64,000 bases of DNA from Anthoceros angustus (taxonomy: Eukaryota > Streptophyta > Anthocerotopsida > Anthocerotales > Anthocerotaceae). Location of the stretch: NCBI GenBank assembly GCA_010909165.1, contig MU008165.1, positions 1,860,001 through 1,924,000 of the forward strand, given 5' to 3'. Position numbers and translations under genes: made by a program. Below, piece after piece: positions 33,333 to 44,477 of the stretch. The stretch's first letter is position 1; the number at the start of each line of letters is the position of its first letter. Below the pieces are notes generated by a model, which was not told the origin of the DNA, made no database searches, and worked only from the letters and a program-made list of their open reading frames with translations.

Positions 33333-34724
33333 CTAGGGCTTGGACGCCTTCTCCTCTGCTTTCTTTACCTGTGGTTTTTCCACCTCCGGCTTTGTCTCCT
33401 CGGGCTTCTTGTCGTCTGCCTTCTTTTCCTCAGGCTTGTTCTCCTCCGGCTTCGTGTCGTCTGCCTTCTTTTCCTCAGGCTTGTTCTCCTCTGGCTTCTT
33501 GTCGTCTGCCTTCTTTTCCTCAGGCTTGTTCTCCTCTGGCTTCTTGTTGTCTACCTTCGTCTCTTCAGGCTTCTTCTCTTCTGGCTTCTTGTCGTCTGCC
33601 TTCTTTTCCTCAGGCTTCTTCTCCTCTGGCTTCTTGTCGTCTGCCTTCTTTTCCTCAGGCTTCTTTTCCTCTACTTTGGCCGCCTCCGCTTTAGTCCCGT
33701 CGTCCACCGTGGGACTCCCTTCCTTTTTCTCCTCCGCCTTCCCCTTCTTCCCTTTCTTCTTCTTCCCCTTCTTTCCCTTCTTCCCCTCCCCACCCTCCTC
33801 GGCCCCCTCCTTTTTTGGGGGTGGATTCAGAATTTTCTGCAATTTCTCTTCGTACTCGTCTTTCTTCATCTTCCCCATCTGCAACGCTTTCTGCAACTTC
33901 TTAATCTTCTTAGCGTTCTTTTTCCGCCTCTTCTCCGCCTCAATCGCCTCCCTTTCAGCAGTAATCCGCGCCTCCTCAGCAAGCCTGATAGCCTCAAGCG
34001 CCGCGCGCTCCCTCGCCAAATCCTCCTCCTCGATCCTCTTCTCCTCCGCCGCAATCGCATCCCGCCGGGCCTGGTCCTTAGCCTCCTGCACCCTCTCCTG
34101 CATGTCCAACTCCTGCTGCCTCAGAATCTCGTCCTCCCGCTCCTCCTTGAGCCGCGTCTTCCTCTCAAGCTCCTCAGCCCTGAGCGCCGCCACCGCGCTC
34201 TCCCCTCCGACCATCAGGCCCTTCACCATCCTGGCTATGTCCGAGTTGAGAATGGACATGTGCAACGCGTTGTTCCCGAACTCATTCTTGGCAAACACGG
34301 ATGCGCCGGCCTGAAGCAACAGGCTCGCCACCTCGAAATAGTTGGCTCCAGCTGCCAGGTGCAGCGCCGTGTTGCCATACTCCCCCCGTGCGTCCACATC
34401 CACGCCCTTCTCCAGAAGCGTGGTCACCAGCTCCTCGTCTCCTCTCACAGCGGCCCAATGCAAGACTGTGTCTCCTGCCGCGTCCTGCAACGTAGGATTT
34501 GCTCCTTTCTTCAGCAGCATTTGGACAATATCCTTGCGATCCATTTTTGCGGCCAGAATCAAAGGAGTGCTCAGGGTCTCTGGCTGCGGCAAATCTATGC
34601 CTTCACCCCGCAAAATTGCTTCCAGCACTTTGTCTACATCAGCCTCTTCCACAGCTTCCCAAACTGCCAGTGGCTCCACTGATGAATCCTCGGATTTATC
34701 ATCGTCTGCTGCTGCCGGCTCCAT
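33333..34724 (-). CDS. Ankyrin-repeat protein with Lys/Glu-rich repeat tail
   Basis: Uninterrupted frame of 463 residues from the ATG at 34724 (the frame upstream opens only on TTG). Residues about 51-170 hold four ankyrin repeats (STPLILAAKMDRKDIVQML, GDTVLHWAAVRGDEELV, GNTALHLAAGANYFEVASLL, GNNALHMSILNSDIARM). Residues 180-300 are a charged Arg/Glu/Lys helix, a likely coiled coil. A GKKGKKGKKKKGKKGK tract follows, then a tail to the C-terminus made of KPEEKKADD / KKPEENKPEE repeats (unit about 15 residues, about seven copies). No membrane segment or catalytic domain. Function unknown; the ankyrin part suggests protein binding and the tail is intrinsically disordered. Repeat copies are nearly identical at DNA level, so the tail length may vary between alleles. 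Confidence 0.85.
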   Translation of the reverse strand: MEPAAADDDKSEDSSVEPLAVWEAVEEADVDKVLEAILRGEGIDLPQPETLSTPLILAAKMDRKDIVQMLLKKGANPTLQDAAGDTVLHWAAVRGDEELVTTLLEKGVDVDARGEYGNTALHLAAGANYFEVASLLLQAGASVFAKNEFGNNALHMSILNSDIARMVKGLMVGGESAVAALRAEELERKTRLKEEREDEILRQQELDMQERVQEAKDQARRDAIAAEEKRIEEEDLARERAALEAIRLAEEARITAEREAIEAEKRRKKNAKKIKKLQKALQMGKMKKDEYEEKLQKILNPPPKKEGAEEGGEGKKGKKGKKKKGKKGKAEEKKEGSPTVDDGTKAEAAKVEEKKPEEKKADDKKPEEKKPEEKKADDKKPEEKKPEETKVDNKKPEENKPEEKKADDKKPEENKPEEKKADDTKPEENKPEEKKADDKKPEETKPEVEKPQVKKAEEKASKP

Positions 34725-35419
34725 TGCCAATGCATCACTGGACTTTACATACGTGTCAGGCTATGGCGCTCGGGTTAAAGGTACCAACTGCCGAACTCCA
34801 CCATGCTTTCCACAAAGGCCTCCCTCTTACACAGATACAGGAACATGACATCCACCGATAGTTCGATTTCTGTGATCTCACGGACAAACGTTTTCATGCA
34901 CTCGAGAAGAAACAAAGCTTAAAACAGAAGCCCTAATAATTCCCCTGCCCATTATGAGGAGCGGTCCTGGACTCCTGGTAGATAATGAATACCTTTTTTA
35001 GCTACCTAGAGGCAACAATATTTCTATACATTTTCTTTTCCATGTTTATGATAAAATATGAGCATCCTTTGGTGGAGAAGTTATTACCTACCTCGTGGAG
35101 AGCGCTCCTTTGCTAATTTTTTAGGTTAGCGCTTAGAATTCTTTTTGATTTATTTCAAGTAATTTTTATTGGTCATATTATCTCTTATTTCATAAAAATA
35201 TATCCCCACTTGTGCTTAGTGTACGCATACAAGTTATGCTCACGCCGGGGACTAAGACCATCTTTGTAAACAAAAGTTTGCAAATCGAATGTTTGTTCTT
35301 TATTGCCTCAAGTAATTTGTGTGTATCTTGAGGCAACAAGTGGTTTTGAAGGCTAATGGGTACCAAGCACTCTCTGGAAAGATGGCATCAAACCCCCTTA
35401 TACATGTAAATATGTTTAT

Positions 35420-35452
<33 letters not shown>

Positions 35453-35773
35453 CGACATACTTAATCTACTTTACCGACCAGAATTCCCCTAATTTGATCC
35501 CTCACCTGGATATATAGGCAGCATGAGCATAGCTTGAGCAATCACTCATCACTCAATCATTAGTAGTTGTTCAAACAAAAATAAATTTTAATTTTTTCTG
35601 AAAATATAAATAAATCAATATAATAAATATATTTTTAACCTTAAAAAGATATGTGATTTTATCCTTATATTATATCCTCATAATATTAATTATTAGAATA
35701 TATTTATTATATAAAATTATTTAAAATTACTTGTATAAAATATAATTATAATTAAATAATATTTTGTGATGTA
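34725..35773. other. AT-rich intergenic DNA with a dinucleotide repeat
   Basis: Upstream of the ankyrin gene (34725-34950) lies its probable promoter and 5' UTR. From 34980 to 35770 the DNA is AT-rich. A compound microsatellite of (AT)n followed by (AC)n lies at about 35416-35453. No coding signal is seen. Confidence 0.5.
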
Positions 35774-37431
35774 TCAAAAACTGAGCTGGTGAGTTCGTGG
35801 AGGAAATGGAATGGTGTTAGTAGGAAGACTGTGCTTATCCAATAAAAACCATCTTTTTACATTTTCTATGAATGCTACCATGTTATCTTGTCGTAATATG
35901 TCCAATATGGGTGGCCGGTAAGGAGGTAAAATATCATCCACCTACATTGAAGTTTTTGAATTTAAAATTAAAATAAAATTTTCAAGTAAAATGTGGATCA
36001 TATGCTGAAACATAGGCTTGAAAAAAATTGAAAACACAATACCTTCATAGTTGGTGCATCGTAAATTTCAAGTTTGGGACAATATAGCTCCATGGTGTAC
36101 ATCTCTTTGGAACGTGAAAGATCCAATTCTTCTAATACATCGCTCCAAACTAGCAGAAAATTTAGTTTTTCACAGTATCCCATGTCTAATTTTTGGAGAC
36201 CCCTTGATAATATCATAGCTTTCCTTACATTTGAACAACGATATAATGATAACTTCTCCAATGTTTTTGACTGCCCAAATTGGTCATAAGTTTGCATGTC
36301 AGTTCTTTGGATGCAACTAGGCCAATGTAACAAATGTCAAACCAAAAGAGGCTTTGATTTCATACCTTTCCATCATAGGAACTACAAAGATTCTATCCTA
36401 TTCTAATGCACACATGCAACTATATGTTATTTTTTTTATTTTGTTGCTTGATGCCAAGAGGAATATGTTTTCATACAAAGTTTGCTATCTTCATTCATTA
36501 CCTAAGAAGGATATCATTTGAAGCTTCCCTTTTGCATGGTGTGCACTATGTTGATAAAAGTTTTCTTTGAAATGGAACATGATTCATTCCTGTGTGATAC
36601 AAACCTCTATGAGTACGTACTCCAGCATACAACAATATGAAAGGTCAAGTATCTTCAAAGATGATGCAAGTGAAGCTGGTGATAATATAAATCGAGTAAT
36701 AATCTTGCATCCTCTTAATACAAGCATATCCTAAAACACTCAACACATATGATTAAAACACACACTTTCATAGAAATGAAGACAATATTATCTTTAAATA
36801 CAGCATAATATGGTATGGTACCAATTTTGGCCTTGGAAAAGCGAACAATTCGTGAATATATGAGTTAGGTAAATCTGGGCTCCATATCATAGTGATCTGC
36901 AGTAATAAAAAAAAGGATCCAAATTAATTATTTGATGAGTGTACAACTATTCTTCCAAAAAATGTAAGGAACAAGGGAGATCTTTTGTTTACTAAGATTT
37001 GAAAAAATAAGAAATACAGAAAATCTGTACATCATCTATTGTAATTCATGAGGGGTCTGAAAAAAAACAAAAAGAAGAAGAAACACTTTTAATATCAACC
37101 TGTTTACTTGCTTCCTCCACTTTTTCACGAATATCCGCAAAAGATGGCCACTTTGCAGGATCTGGCACAGCATCATACCATCTATCCCAACTGCCATAAT
37201 TTTGAGTCTGAAAAATGTAGATGAAATCAGATTATATATATATAAATATACTCCAAGCACATAATGTCATTCCAATGTCATTCCATCCAGCTGTAAGGCA
37301 TGGAATAAGGCATGTGAAGATATTGTTGGAAGACCATAAAAAGGATTTACTTTTTCCCATCCTGAATCATGTTTAGGCTCCGATTTTTTGCCCTTTTTCC
37401 CTTTTTTGCCTTTCTTCTTCTTAGGTCCCAT
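35774..37431 (-). CDS. Small leucine-rich-repeat protein with Lys/Gly-rich N-terminus
   Basis: Six exons, all phase 0, give 261 residues: 37431-37351, 37207-37100, 36896-36822, 36730-36605, 36270-36043 and 35941-35774. The N-terminus is MGPKKKKGKKGKKGKK, a strongly basic tract. A segment with WDRWYDAVPDPAKWPSFADI and ITMIWSPDLPNSYIHELFAF follows. Then come LRR units of the cysteine-containing type (LVLRGCKIITRF, LKILDLSYCCML, LEKLSLYRCSNV, LQKLDMGYCEKL, LEELDLSRSKEM, PKLEIYDAPTM). The last exon (VDDILPPYRPPILDIL) ends at TGA 35774-35776. I do not recognise an orthologue. Another exon could hide in the 334-nt gap between exons 4 and 5, and acceptor choice for exon 5 rests on phase only. Lies in AT-rich DNA. 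Confidence 0.65.
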
Positions 37432-38837
37432 TATTATCTCTTGGTTTTGATGTAAGATTACTCAAGCTCAAGATCTAATAATGTGCAATTTGGAATGAGA
37501 TTGTAGTCACTCAGGATTTGTTAGTACACTTTGAAATTACTCTTAAACTTGAGCATAGATGTCTTCGCACCTGCAAAACTTGCCTTTCAATATTCTTCTG
37601 TTCACCGTTGAATTTAGATGCACATGTTTCACAGCACTTATACAAAAAAGCTGAGAATCTCAACATTAAATATAACTATGATCTCCTTATGGACCTCCTA
37701 TAGGGGTATTGTTTTAAAGGTATGTATTTGATAATATGTTTAGTATTTAAAAACTTTATATATAAATAAAATCATAATATCCTATATACTTAGAGTATGA
37801 AGCCCCAAATATACAAAAAGATAATAATACCAAGAGTAAGTACAATACTGGATACATGTAGAGTCGTGGAGGAGTGGCGGCGAGGCCGGGACCTGCAAGT
37901 GCAGCAAGCGCGGAGGTTGCGGAGTCCGCAGTCTGTGATGCATGTGGCCTGCTTCGAGGTTGCGGCTCCAAATGCGTGCTTGAAGCAGAGCCAGTCATAG
38001 CGAGCTCTTGTGTGCAATCTACAATGTAGATTATATAATAGCGCTCACACATGTTTAATTCCATAACTGGAGCAACAAGAAGCACGTGGAAGGCACCTGG
38101 CCGATGGCACGGATGCCCAACAGGCCGTGTTCTGGTTGCAGGTGAACGGATGGTGCGCAAATCCTGTTGGAGAAGGAAAATGGCATTCGATTCATGGCTT
38201 TGGAGCTCTAAACCCTAAACGCAGGTCCTGGGTTCGTGGTTGCTAGGGCCAGAATGGGCTGCAAGGCTACAGCAATCCGGAGGCCTTAGGCTAGGTCTAC
38301 AGGAACCTGAATAAAGAGAAGAAAAGCCGACGTGGCGAAAGAGACAAAACTCAAACATGGTAAAATGATTAAATGAACCGTTTTCGAGCCAAAGTGTGCT
38401 TTGGCTTGTTAGATGGGTTCCGGATCCTCCGGACAAGGGATGCTGCAAGGAACCTGAGAGACCAGCCAAGAAGAGTCTGAATGCCTTGCAAGTTGGGAAT
38501 CATTCTAGGGGAAATAACTAGGAACAAGGTCTTGAGCAGTACTAATATTCAAATCTACTCCTATTGTGGTGGATACTTGGTGCAGACTTAGGCACTGATT
38601 CCCTCCAACGACAAATGGTGTTGAGCGCTGCAGTCCTCCAGGTACTGGTTGTAAACTAAGTGGCCACATGGTGAGTGGATTTGCAAGAAAAGTCCCAAGC
38701 ACGGAGAAAAGAGAAGCGCGGGCCAGGAGAAGCACGGGCCAGGAGAGGCGCGGCCAAGAAGATGAGAACGCACCGTGAACCGCCATGGGATGCCCTCCGA
38801 AAAATAGAATAAAGGGTTTCTAGGCTAGATCCAGTTT
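37432..38837. other. No supported gene
   Basis: Upstream DNA of the LRR gene, then unassigned sequence. A telo-box-like taaaccctaaac lies near 38210. Short frames between 37756 and 38860 show no domain. Confidence 0.35.
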
Positions 38838-40473
38838 CTATGGACACCCAACCCATTATTTATCATGGGAACCATACACGAGATCCATTGCCCGTTCCGC
38901 TGCCTCGGTCTCGACCGACCCGCAACTCGGATAAATTCTCAGGTACCTAAAAGAAGACAAAAGATGCGAGGAAACTGACCTTCTTACCTTGATTGCAGCT
39001 CGAAAAGAAAATCTTATCAAGCATCAAGAAGGGCGCACCAAGGAGAAAATGAAGATAAGATGAAGCCCACTGGGCTGCAATTTCTGTGGCCTATGCAGCC
39101 TTAAGGGTCTTCAAAACCAACAAGAAAGATCAGTGGAAAGCCTTGATGACCGACTTTAATAAGGTGCAGGATTGGGAGAGGCTTGGCAGCCATTCCGGAA
39201 GATCAAGCTACTGAACTATGGAGTTCAAGGGGGAGAGGGAGGCCTAGAAGCTCTCAAAATCTCTGACTAGGACATTGTATGAGGCAATGTACAACTTTTG
39301 GCTATCAACAATCGTGGGACCATGGATAGCAACAAATCAAAGCAAAAGCTACCAACGGATGACAGTGGCAGCAGTACTAGTGCGATTGATGCTGACATGA
39401 AAATGGAAGGAGATTAAGAAGCTCTAGTTCAGGCAAGTTCCGAGTACGAGTCTGGCAAAAAAAGGTAATGAAAAGCCCAAAATGGAGTCACCAACCTCTT
39501 GCCTTTGTTGGAGAAGAATCATACAGAGCAGATAGAGTTCTTGAGGACAAGTGAGGAGTTCAAGCATGCAAGACAGCTGCGGAACCTGGAACTGAAGGAG
39601 AAGATAGCAACTCATGTTGCTACTGAACAAAAAAAATTGACCCTAGCTCTGAAATTGGTAGGGGTATGATGTTTGCTATGGACACCCAACCCATTATTTA
39701 TCATGGGAACCATACACGAGATCCATTGCCTGTTCACGCCTCGGTCTCGACCGACCCGCAACTCGGATAAATTCTCGGTACCTAAAAGAAGACAAAAGAT
39801 GCGAGGCCTTCTTACCTTGATTGCATCGAAAGAAAATCTTATCAAGCATCAAGAAGGGCGCACCAAGGAGAAAATGAAGATAAGATGAAGCCCACTGGGC
39901 TGCAATTTCGGGCCTATGCAGCCTTAAGGGTCTTCAAACCAACAAGAAAGATCGTGGAAAGCCTTGATGACCTTTTAATAAGGTGCAGGATTGGGAGAGG
40001 CTTGGCGGCCATTCCGGAAGATCAAGCCACTCTTGAACTATGGAGTTCAAGGGGAGAGGAGGCCTAGAAGCTCTCAAAATCTCGACTAGGACATTGTATG
40101 AGGCAATGTACAACTTTTGGCTATCAACAATCGTGGGACCATGGATAGCAACAAATCAAAGCAAAAGCTACCAACGGACGATGAAGCAGAGCAGCGATTG
40201 ACGACATGAAAATGGAAGGAGATTAAGAAGCTCTAGTTCAGGCAAGTTCCGAGTACGAGTCTGGCAAAAAAAGGTAATGAAAAGCCCAAAATGGAGTCAC
40301 CAACCTCTTGCCTTTGTTGGAGAAGAATCATACAGAGCAGATAGAGTTCTTGAGGACAAGTGAGGAGTTCAAGCATGCAAGACAAAACTGAACAGAAGAT
40401 AGCAACTCATGTCACTCGAACAAAAAATTGACCCTAGCTCTGAAATTGGTAGGGGTATGATGTTTGCTATGAC
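38838..40473. repeat. 838-bp tandem duplication, possible Harbinger ORF1 remnant
   Basis: The unit starting ctatggacacccaaccc at 38838 begins again at 39676 (period 838). Copy 2 ends near 40473 and is about 41 bp shorter because of many 1-7 nt deletions. In copy 1 the end of the unit can be read as SNKSKQKLPTDDSGSS and EFKHARQLRNLELKEK, with frame changes. This resembles the helical C-terminus of the Myb/trihelix-type second protein of plant Harbinger elements, and Harbinger transposase pieces lie 1-4 kb downstream. That link is tentative; the duplication itself is certain. Confidence 0.7.
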
Positions 40474-40478
40474 AGACC

Positions 40479-41137
40479 TGTCGCACGAGGTAAGCACTTG
40501 AATTCATATAAGCACTTCCTCGACAAACAACCAAGCAAAACAAATCTAATACGCAAATATAGGTGCAAACCAATAACAACATGAGGGAGTAGCTCGCACG
40601 TCGTGGCACAAACACACTCTTCCCACGAGGACAACACGCAAATTCCTCACACATCGCTCTCGGAGTCATAGCTTTGGCCTCCTCACAGCACCCTTGCATT
40701 GCATATCTAGAGGACAAGCTATGATTTGAGCGTGTCCTCAATGGAAGGGTCTATATATACTAGCCCTTGGCATCGGCATATTCCTAAGATATCCTATTGG
40801 CATCAGCATATGCCAAAAATATCCTAGGAATATACTATAATTATGCAAGAAATATGCTAAAGCATATTACTTGAGCTTCTCCACTTAGCTATTGCTAACC
40901 ATGTTTAATTAACACTAATCAATGCTTATTAACATAAGCACCTTAGATTAATTAACATGAATCAATGCTTAATTAACATAAACACCTTAGATTAATTAAC
41001 ATGAATCAATGTTTAATTAACATAAGTACATTAGATTAATTAATACTAATTACTTACTTAAAGATAAGTAATTAGTTTAATTAATGCTAATCAAACACTA
41101 AACCCAAGTGCAGAGATTAATATCACACGGCATGACA
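40479..41137 (-). mobile_element. Solo LTR (family A), 659 bp
   Basis: On the minus strand it runs TGTCATGCCG...GTGCGACA, the same ends as the LTR at 24024-24616. The flanking gacc is present on both sides (4-bp target duplication). A TATA-like tatatatagaccc and downstream ggccaaagctatgac block are shared. Near 40925-41040 a unit of about 52 bp (ttagattaattaacat with caatg) is repeated three times, which explains most of the length difference. No internal retroelement region adjoins it. Confidence 0.8.
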
Positions 41138-41330
41138 GACCTTTCATGCAGTGTCCGTAGTTTAGGTGTTTCTCTTATAGAAGCTGTTCACATACAAAAT
41201 GGTGATAGACAGCTTCAGGATGTCCAAATTCACTTGCTATTCCAATTTATTGAATTTTACAATACTTTCAAAGTTTGTGCTCAATCTCCTTTGTCATTAC
41301 ACGGCATCTACATTAAAGGAGCCCGTAATC

Positions 41331-41840
41331 TATGTCCTTCTACGCTTCCTGGGTCTACTGGATTGTGCTTTTGCTCCAGGTATTTCATTATCAATTTCCT
41401 TCGCAGCTAAGAAACTTGGATCCAGTTCATCTCCACAATCAATACAAATATTTGAAAAATTGCACATGCATATGAAACCTCAATGAAGTAGCTGATTTTC
41501 CCTGCCAAACCTTCCTTCCCATTATTCGCCATACTTTTTTTAATGCTCCAAAAGCAATTTGAACGACCATTCTTGTAGATGAATGCTTATAATTAAACGA
41601 ATCCATATTTCATACTAGACCCCTATCTGGAAAAGGAATGACAAGCCATGGTAGCAAAGGATAACCAGCACCATCTATAACATATTCTCTGATGGCCTCT
41701 TTACCGACCATAATAACTTCTCCATTTACACTTTTACCTGCATTTGCTAAATGATAAAATTCACTATTTATATGAAATACGCATATCTTTAGCCGCTCTA
41801 GGCCAACTTGTCAAAATGTTCAAAAAGTTTTTGTCAGGGC
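41331..41840 (-). pseudogene. PIF/Harbinger transposase, C-terminal fragment
   Basis: Minus-strand translation gives REYVIDGAGYPLLPWLVIPF and FNYKHSSTRMVVQIAFGALK, then KKVWRIMGRKVWQ, which are the conserved third-acidic-residue region of Harbinger DDE transposases. After frame changes ICIDCGDELDPSFLAA and a basic tail RPRKRRR follow up to a stop near 41331. A stop codon after PFPDRGLV and frameshifts make it inactive. The N-terminal half is missing here. Confidence 0.75.
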
Positions 41841-42889
41841 TTTACAATGACCTGCATGCCATGGTGTAGTCTTGGTATATTCCCACAAGTTTCATCTTGG
41901 GAGCGGTAGGTAGCATAGTAGACGTTCAGGGGCCTAGTCCCCCTTGGTCTGGGTCCCTCTAAAGGGTTGTTCCCCATCGATACCGTACTTAAATCAGCTT
42001 TCTCGCATGGGTTTACTGTCACCTGGGACCTAAGACCTAGGACCGCAGCCACTTCCGCCTTCGTGTGCTCTTCACTTCCATGGACACCAAGTGCCAGTGG
42101 TAAGCCACCAACACAAATGAGTCTCGCAGCTGGCTCCACCATTTCATCACACTACCGCACTGCCACAAATGATCAGTAGATATCTTTCAATCTCTAGCTG
42201 ATCTTACATGTACATCTCTTGCTCCCTCTAACTGCGTTTGCGAGGGCCATCCTGCTTCTACTTTGGAGGACCCTCCAGCCCTCAGCAGCCTGGACCCATG
42301 TATGTGGTTGTGATCACCCAACTTCACATGAAGATGATGGCAAACACACTCTCTGGCTTAGCAGCTTGGGTTTCCATGGAATAACAAAGCCGATGCTATT
42401 CCTTCCAGGTTCATTGAAGTTGTTATCGGATGGGGTGGCCATGTCTAAGCCCAAGGCAAATTTTAGGTAGATCATCCGCGCGTTTGGGAATGGGAGGATA
42501 TTCTGCAATATATATTTAAGGTTATCATTCCTAATTCGTCAGTGGGCTGCTCAATTAGCTTGACAGCTACGTACGGGAGATCCGCAGGTTGAGTGCTCGA
42601 ATCGCGCCCTTCGCTTTTTTTCTTCTTTGATGATATCATTTTGTCTACGGTATTGTTACCACGCATTTGCCATATTCGTTGTCGTATACCATTTATCTAC
42701 GATATTATTACCACGTATTTTCTCATTGTCATATACTATGTTACCCACGTCAGAACATTTCTCCATGCCGATCGGGCATTGTCGGACCTAGTGAATCGGT
42801 TGATCCTGAGGCTAGGTTCACATGAACCCAAACCCGGAGGGCTAAGTCTGGGCCAGAGTTGGGGTGCCAAGAAGATTCTTACATGGAGT
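41841..42889. other. Unassigned DNA between two Harbinger fragments; possible SINE
   Basis: A 102-codon minus frame (41834-42142) shows no domain. At about 42535-42620 the order ttagcttgacagctacgtac, then tgctcgaatcgcgcc, then ttttttt resembles a worn tRNA-derived SINE with A-box- and B-box-like motifs and a T run; several bases depart from the consensus. Nothing else is recognised. Confidence 0.3.
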
Positions 42890-43400
42890 TCAAAGTGGTA
42901 TGTATTATATCAAACCTCGTATCACTGATATGTGGCCTTTGTACGTCATGGTGGCAAGGGAGGAGCGGAGATTTTCTGGTTTTTTGAGATTTTCATGGTC
43001 AACTTTTGAATACATATATAGTTTAGTTTATCATGACCTACAGCTTGTAAATGTGCCTGGATTCAATATTGTCCCAGGAAGAAATATTCCAGTTGATAAG
43101 CAAGTGGCTATTGAGCTGAGGAGACTTGCAATAGGTGACACCTTCTAGTCCATTGGTGAAACGTTTGGTGTTGGTAGGAGCACTGCATGTGAAGTGACGC
43201 GCAAGTTCATTGTGGCCTTCATTCAAAGTGTTACACATTATTTAAGGTGGCTTACTGAGGAAGAACTACGTGCAGTGAAAGATGGTTTAAGGAGAAGTAA
43301 GGTTTTACAAATTGTTGTGGGGCCATAGATGCCACTCACTTCAAGATGGAGCTTAGTGTGGGCGAGAAAGGCCTACTGACCAACGAAGCTGAAGATGCTA
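42890..43400 (+). pseudogene. PIF/Harbinger transposase, N-terminal fragment
   Basis: Plus-strand translation gives FLRFSWSTFEYIYSLV, NIPVDKQVAIELRRLAIGDTF, then after an in-frame TAG (43147) SIGETFGVGRSTACEVTRKF and TEEELRAVKDG. After a 1-2 nt frame change GAIDATHFKMELSVGEKG supplies the first catalytic Asp region. The helix-turn-helix-like block and the first D match Harbinger transposases. It is inactive and lacks the C-terminal half, which lies in opposite orientation at 41331-41840. Confidence 0.8.
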
Positions 43401-43499
43401 CGTTCATCGCGTTCTAAGCTGTTTAAAAAATTGTGTTTACCAACGCCCTTTCCAGAGCAATGGATACTCATTACTGGAAGAACGCCACCACACAGGAAA

Positions 43500-43960
43500 G
43501 AGGGAGACCTACCCCATTCTTGCGAATGTAGCACAAGCCTTGAAAAACATCCAGAAGTCGTTGCCCATGCTCCCATGAGTCTCAAAAGCAAGGGGAATGG
43601 AAACCATCGCCTTCCTGCTCGGGAGTGTATTTGTGAACCTTGGTTGTAGCGCATCCCTCCGCCCCCCAACCCAGAGAGTTAATGATGACACGCTCGTAGA
43701 TGGTATCTCGAGGAAGGTCTATTACAACCACATTAGCAACAGAGACTTGGTCCTCTCGGGTCAGAAATAGATCCGTCTTGAGAAAAACGACAAAATATAT
43801 GGGTGCTCCCCGAAAGGAAAGACTGGTAATGGAGAACATGACATCTCGAACAGGATAAAAATGGGTCCCAAAGTCATCAAGAGGGTAAATCGTGAGAGGA
43901 GCATGTTGGACCAAGTCCACGTGGAAACTCGTTCACGGGAGCACCTTATCATTATCAATT
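43500..43960 (-). pseudogene. LINE-like reverse-transcriptase ORF, C-terminal fragment
   Basis: Minus-strand frames read VDLVQHAPLTIYPLDDFG, VVVIDLPRDTIYERVI, TTKVHKYTPEQEGDG and (other frame) IPLAFETHGSMGNDFWMFFK. From memory this order (DVxVxDP, KxxKY, FIPLAxETxG, FxxFxxxC) is the region after the RT domain in a family of plant LINE-like ORFs. It is broken by frame changes. A different piece of the same general type lies at 52340-53390 on the plus strand. Confidence 0.5.
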
Positions 43961-44477
43961 CTTTTCAACCTCCGCCAAATGAACATTATTTTATAGAAAA
44001 TAAAATAATGAATCCCTTGGACATACAATAATATATACTGTACATACCTAGTCAGAAGTACTGAACAAATATGTACTTGAGTACAATGGCTAATATCTGA
44101 ACTTCCGGAAGCTCCCACAACGGAGTCTAAATTTTGGAGGAAGCCAGAATTCTAACAAGGAACCAGGCAACTTGACACCCAGCATTCTCCCGTAGCTTCG
44201 CGGTCTGAGGAAGATGTCGAAGGCAAGAAAAACAGCCTGGCATCAGGTCCTAGAAGTTGCTCACAAAACAAAAACAGGACGAGCAAGTGCCGCAGCAATT
44301 GGCTTCTCCCATGGTTTCTCTCATCCATTCTAAAGCGTTCACGATATCCCAACTCTCTGGTCGGCCGGATGGCTCTCCTCTCCTGCCACAAGTAACAAAA
44401 AGACATCAACAATTAAGCTAAAAGCCGGAGAGAACCAGAGACTAACCAAAATCAGCAGGTTGGACAGCGTAGCCCAG
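43961..44477. other. Intergenic / 3' flank of the GRF gene
   Basis: No gene is supported. 44150-44477 is probably the 3' UTR of the minus-strand GRF zinc-finger gene, with further unrecognised exons possible. Confidence 0.35.

Noticed and set aside
33255-34682. Plus-strand frames of 475 and 324 codons
   Set aside because: Antisense shadows of the Lys/Glu-rich repeat gene; low-complexity Leu/Phe/Ser translations of its codon pattern.
38205-38225. aaaccctaaac considered as interstitial telomere
   Set aside because: Only one and a half units; this is a common plant telo-box-like motif.
42535-42620. tRNA gene
   Set aside because: B-box-like and T-run features only; stems do not pair properly. 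Kept only as a possible SINE in the unassigned stretch.
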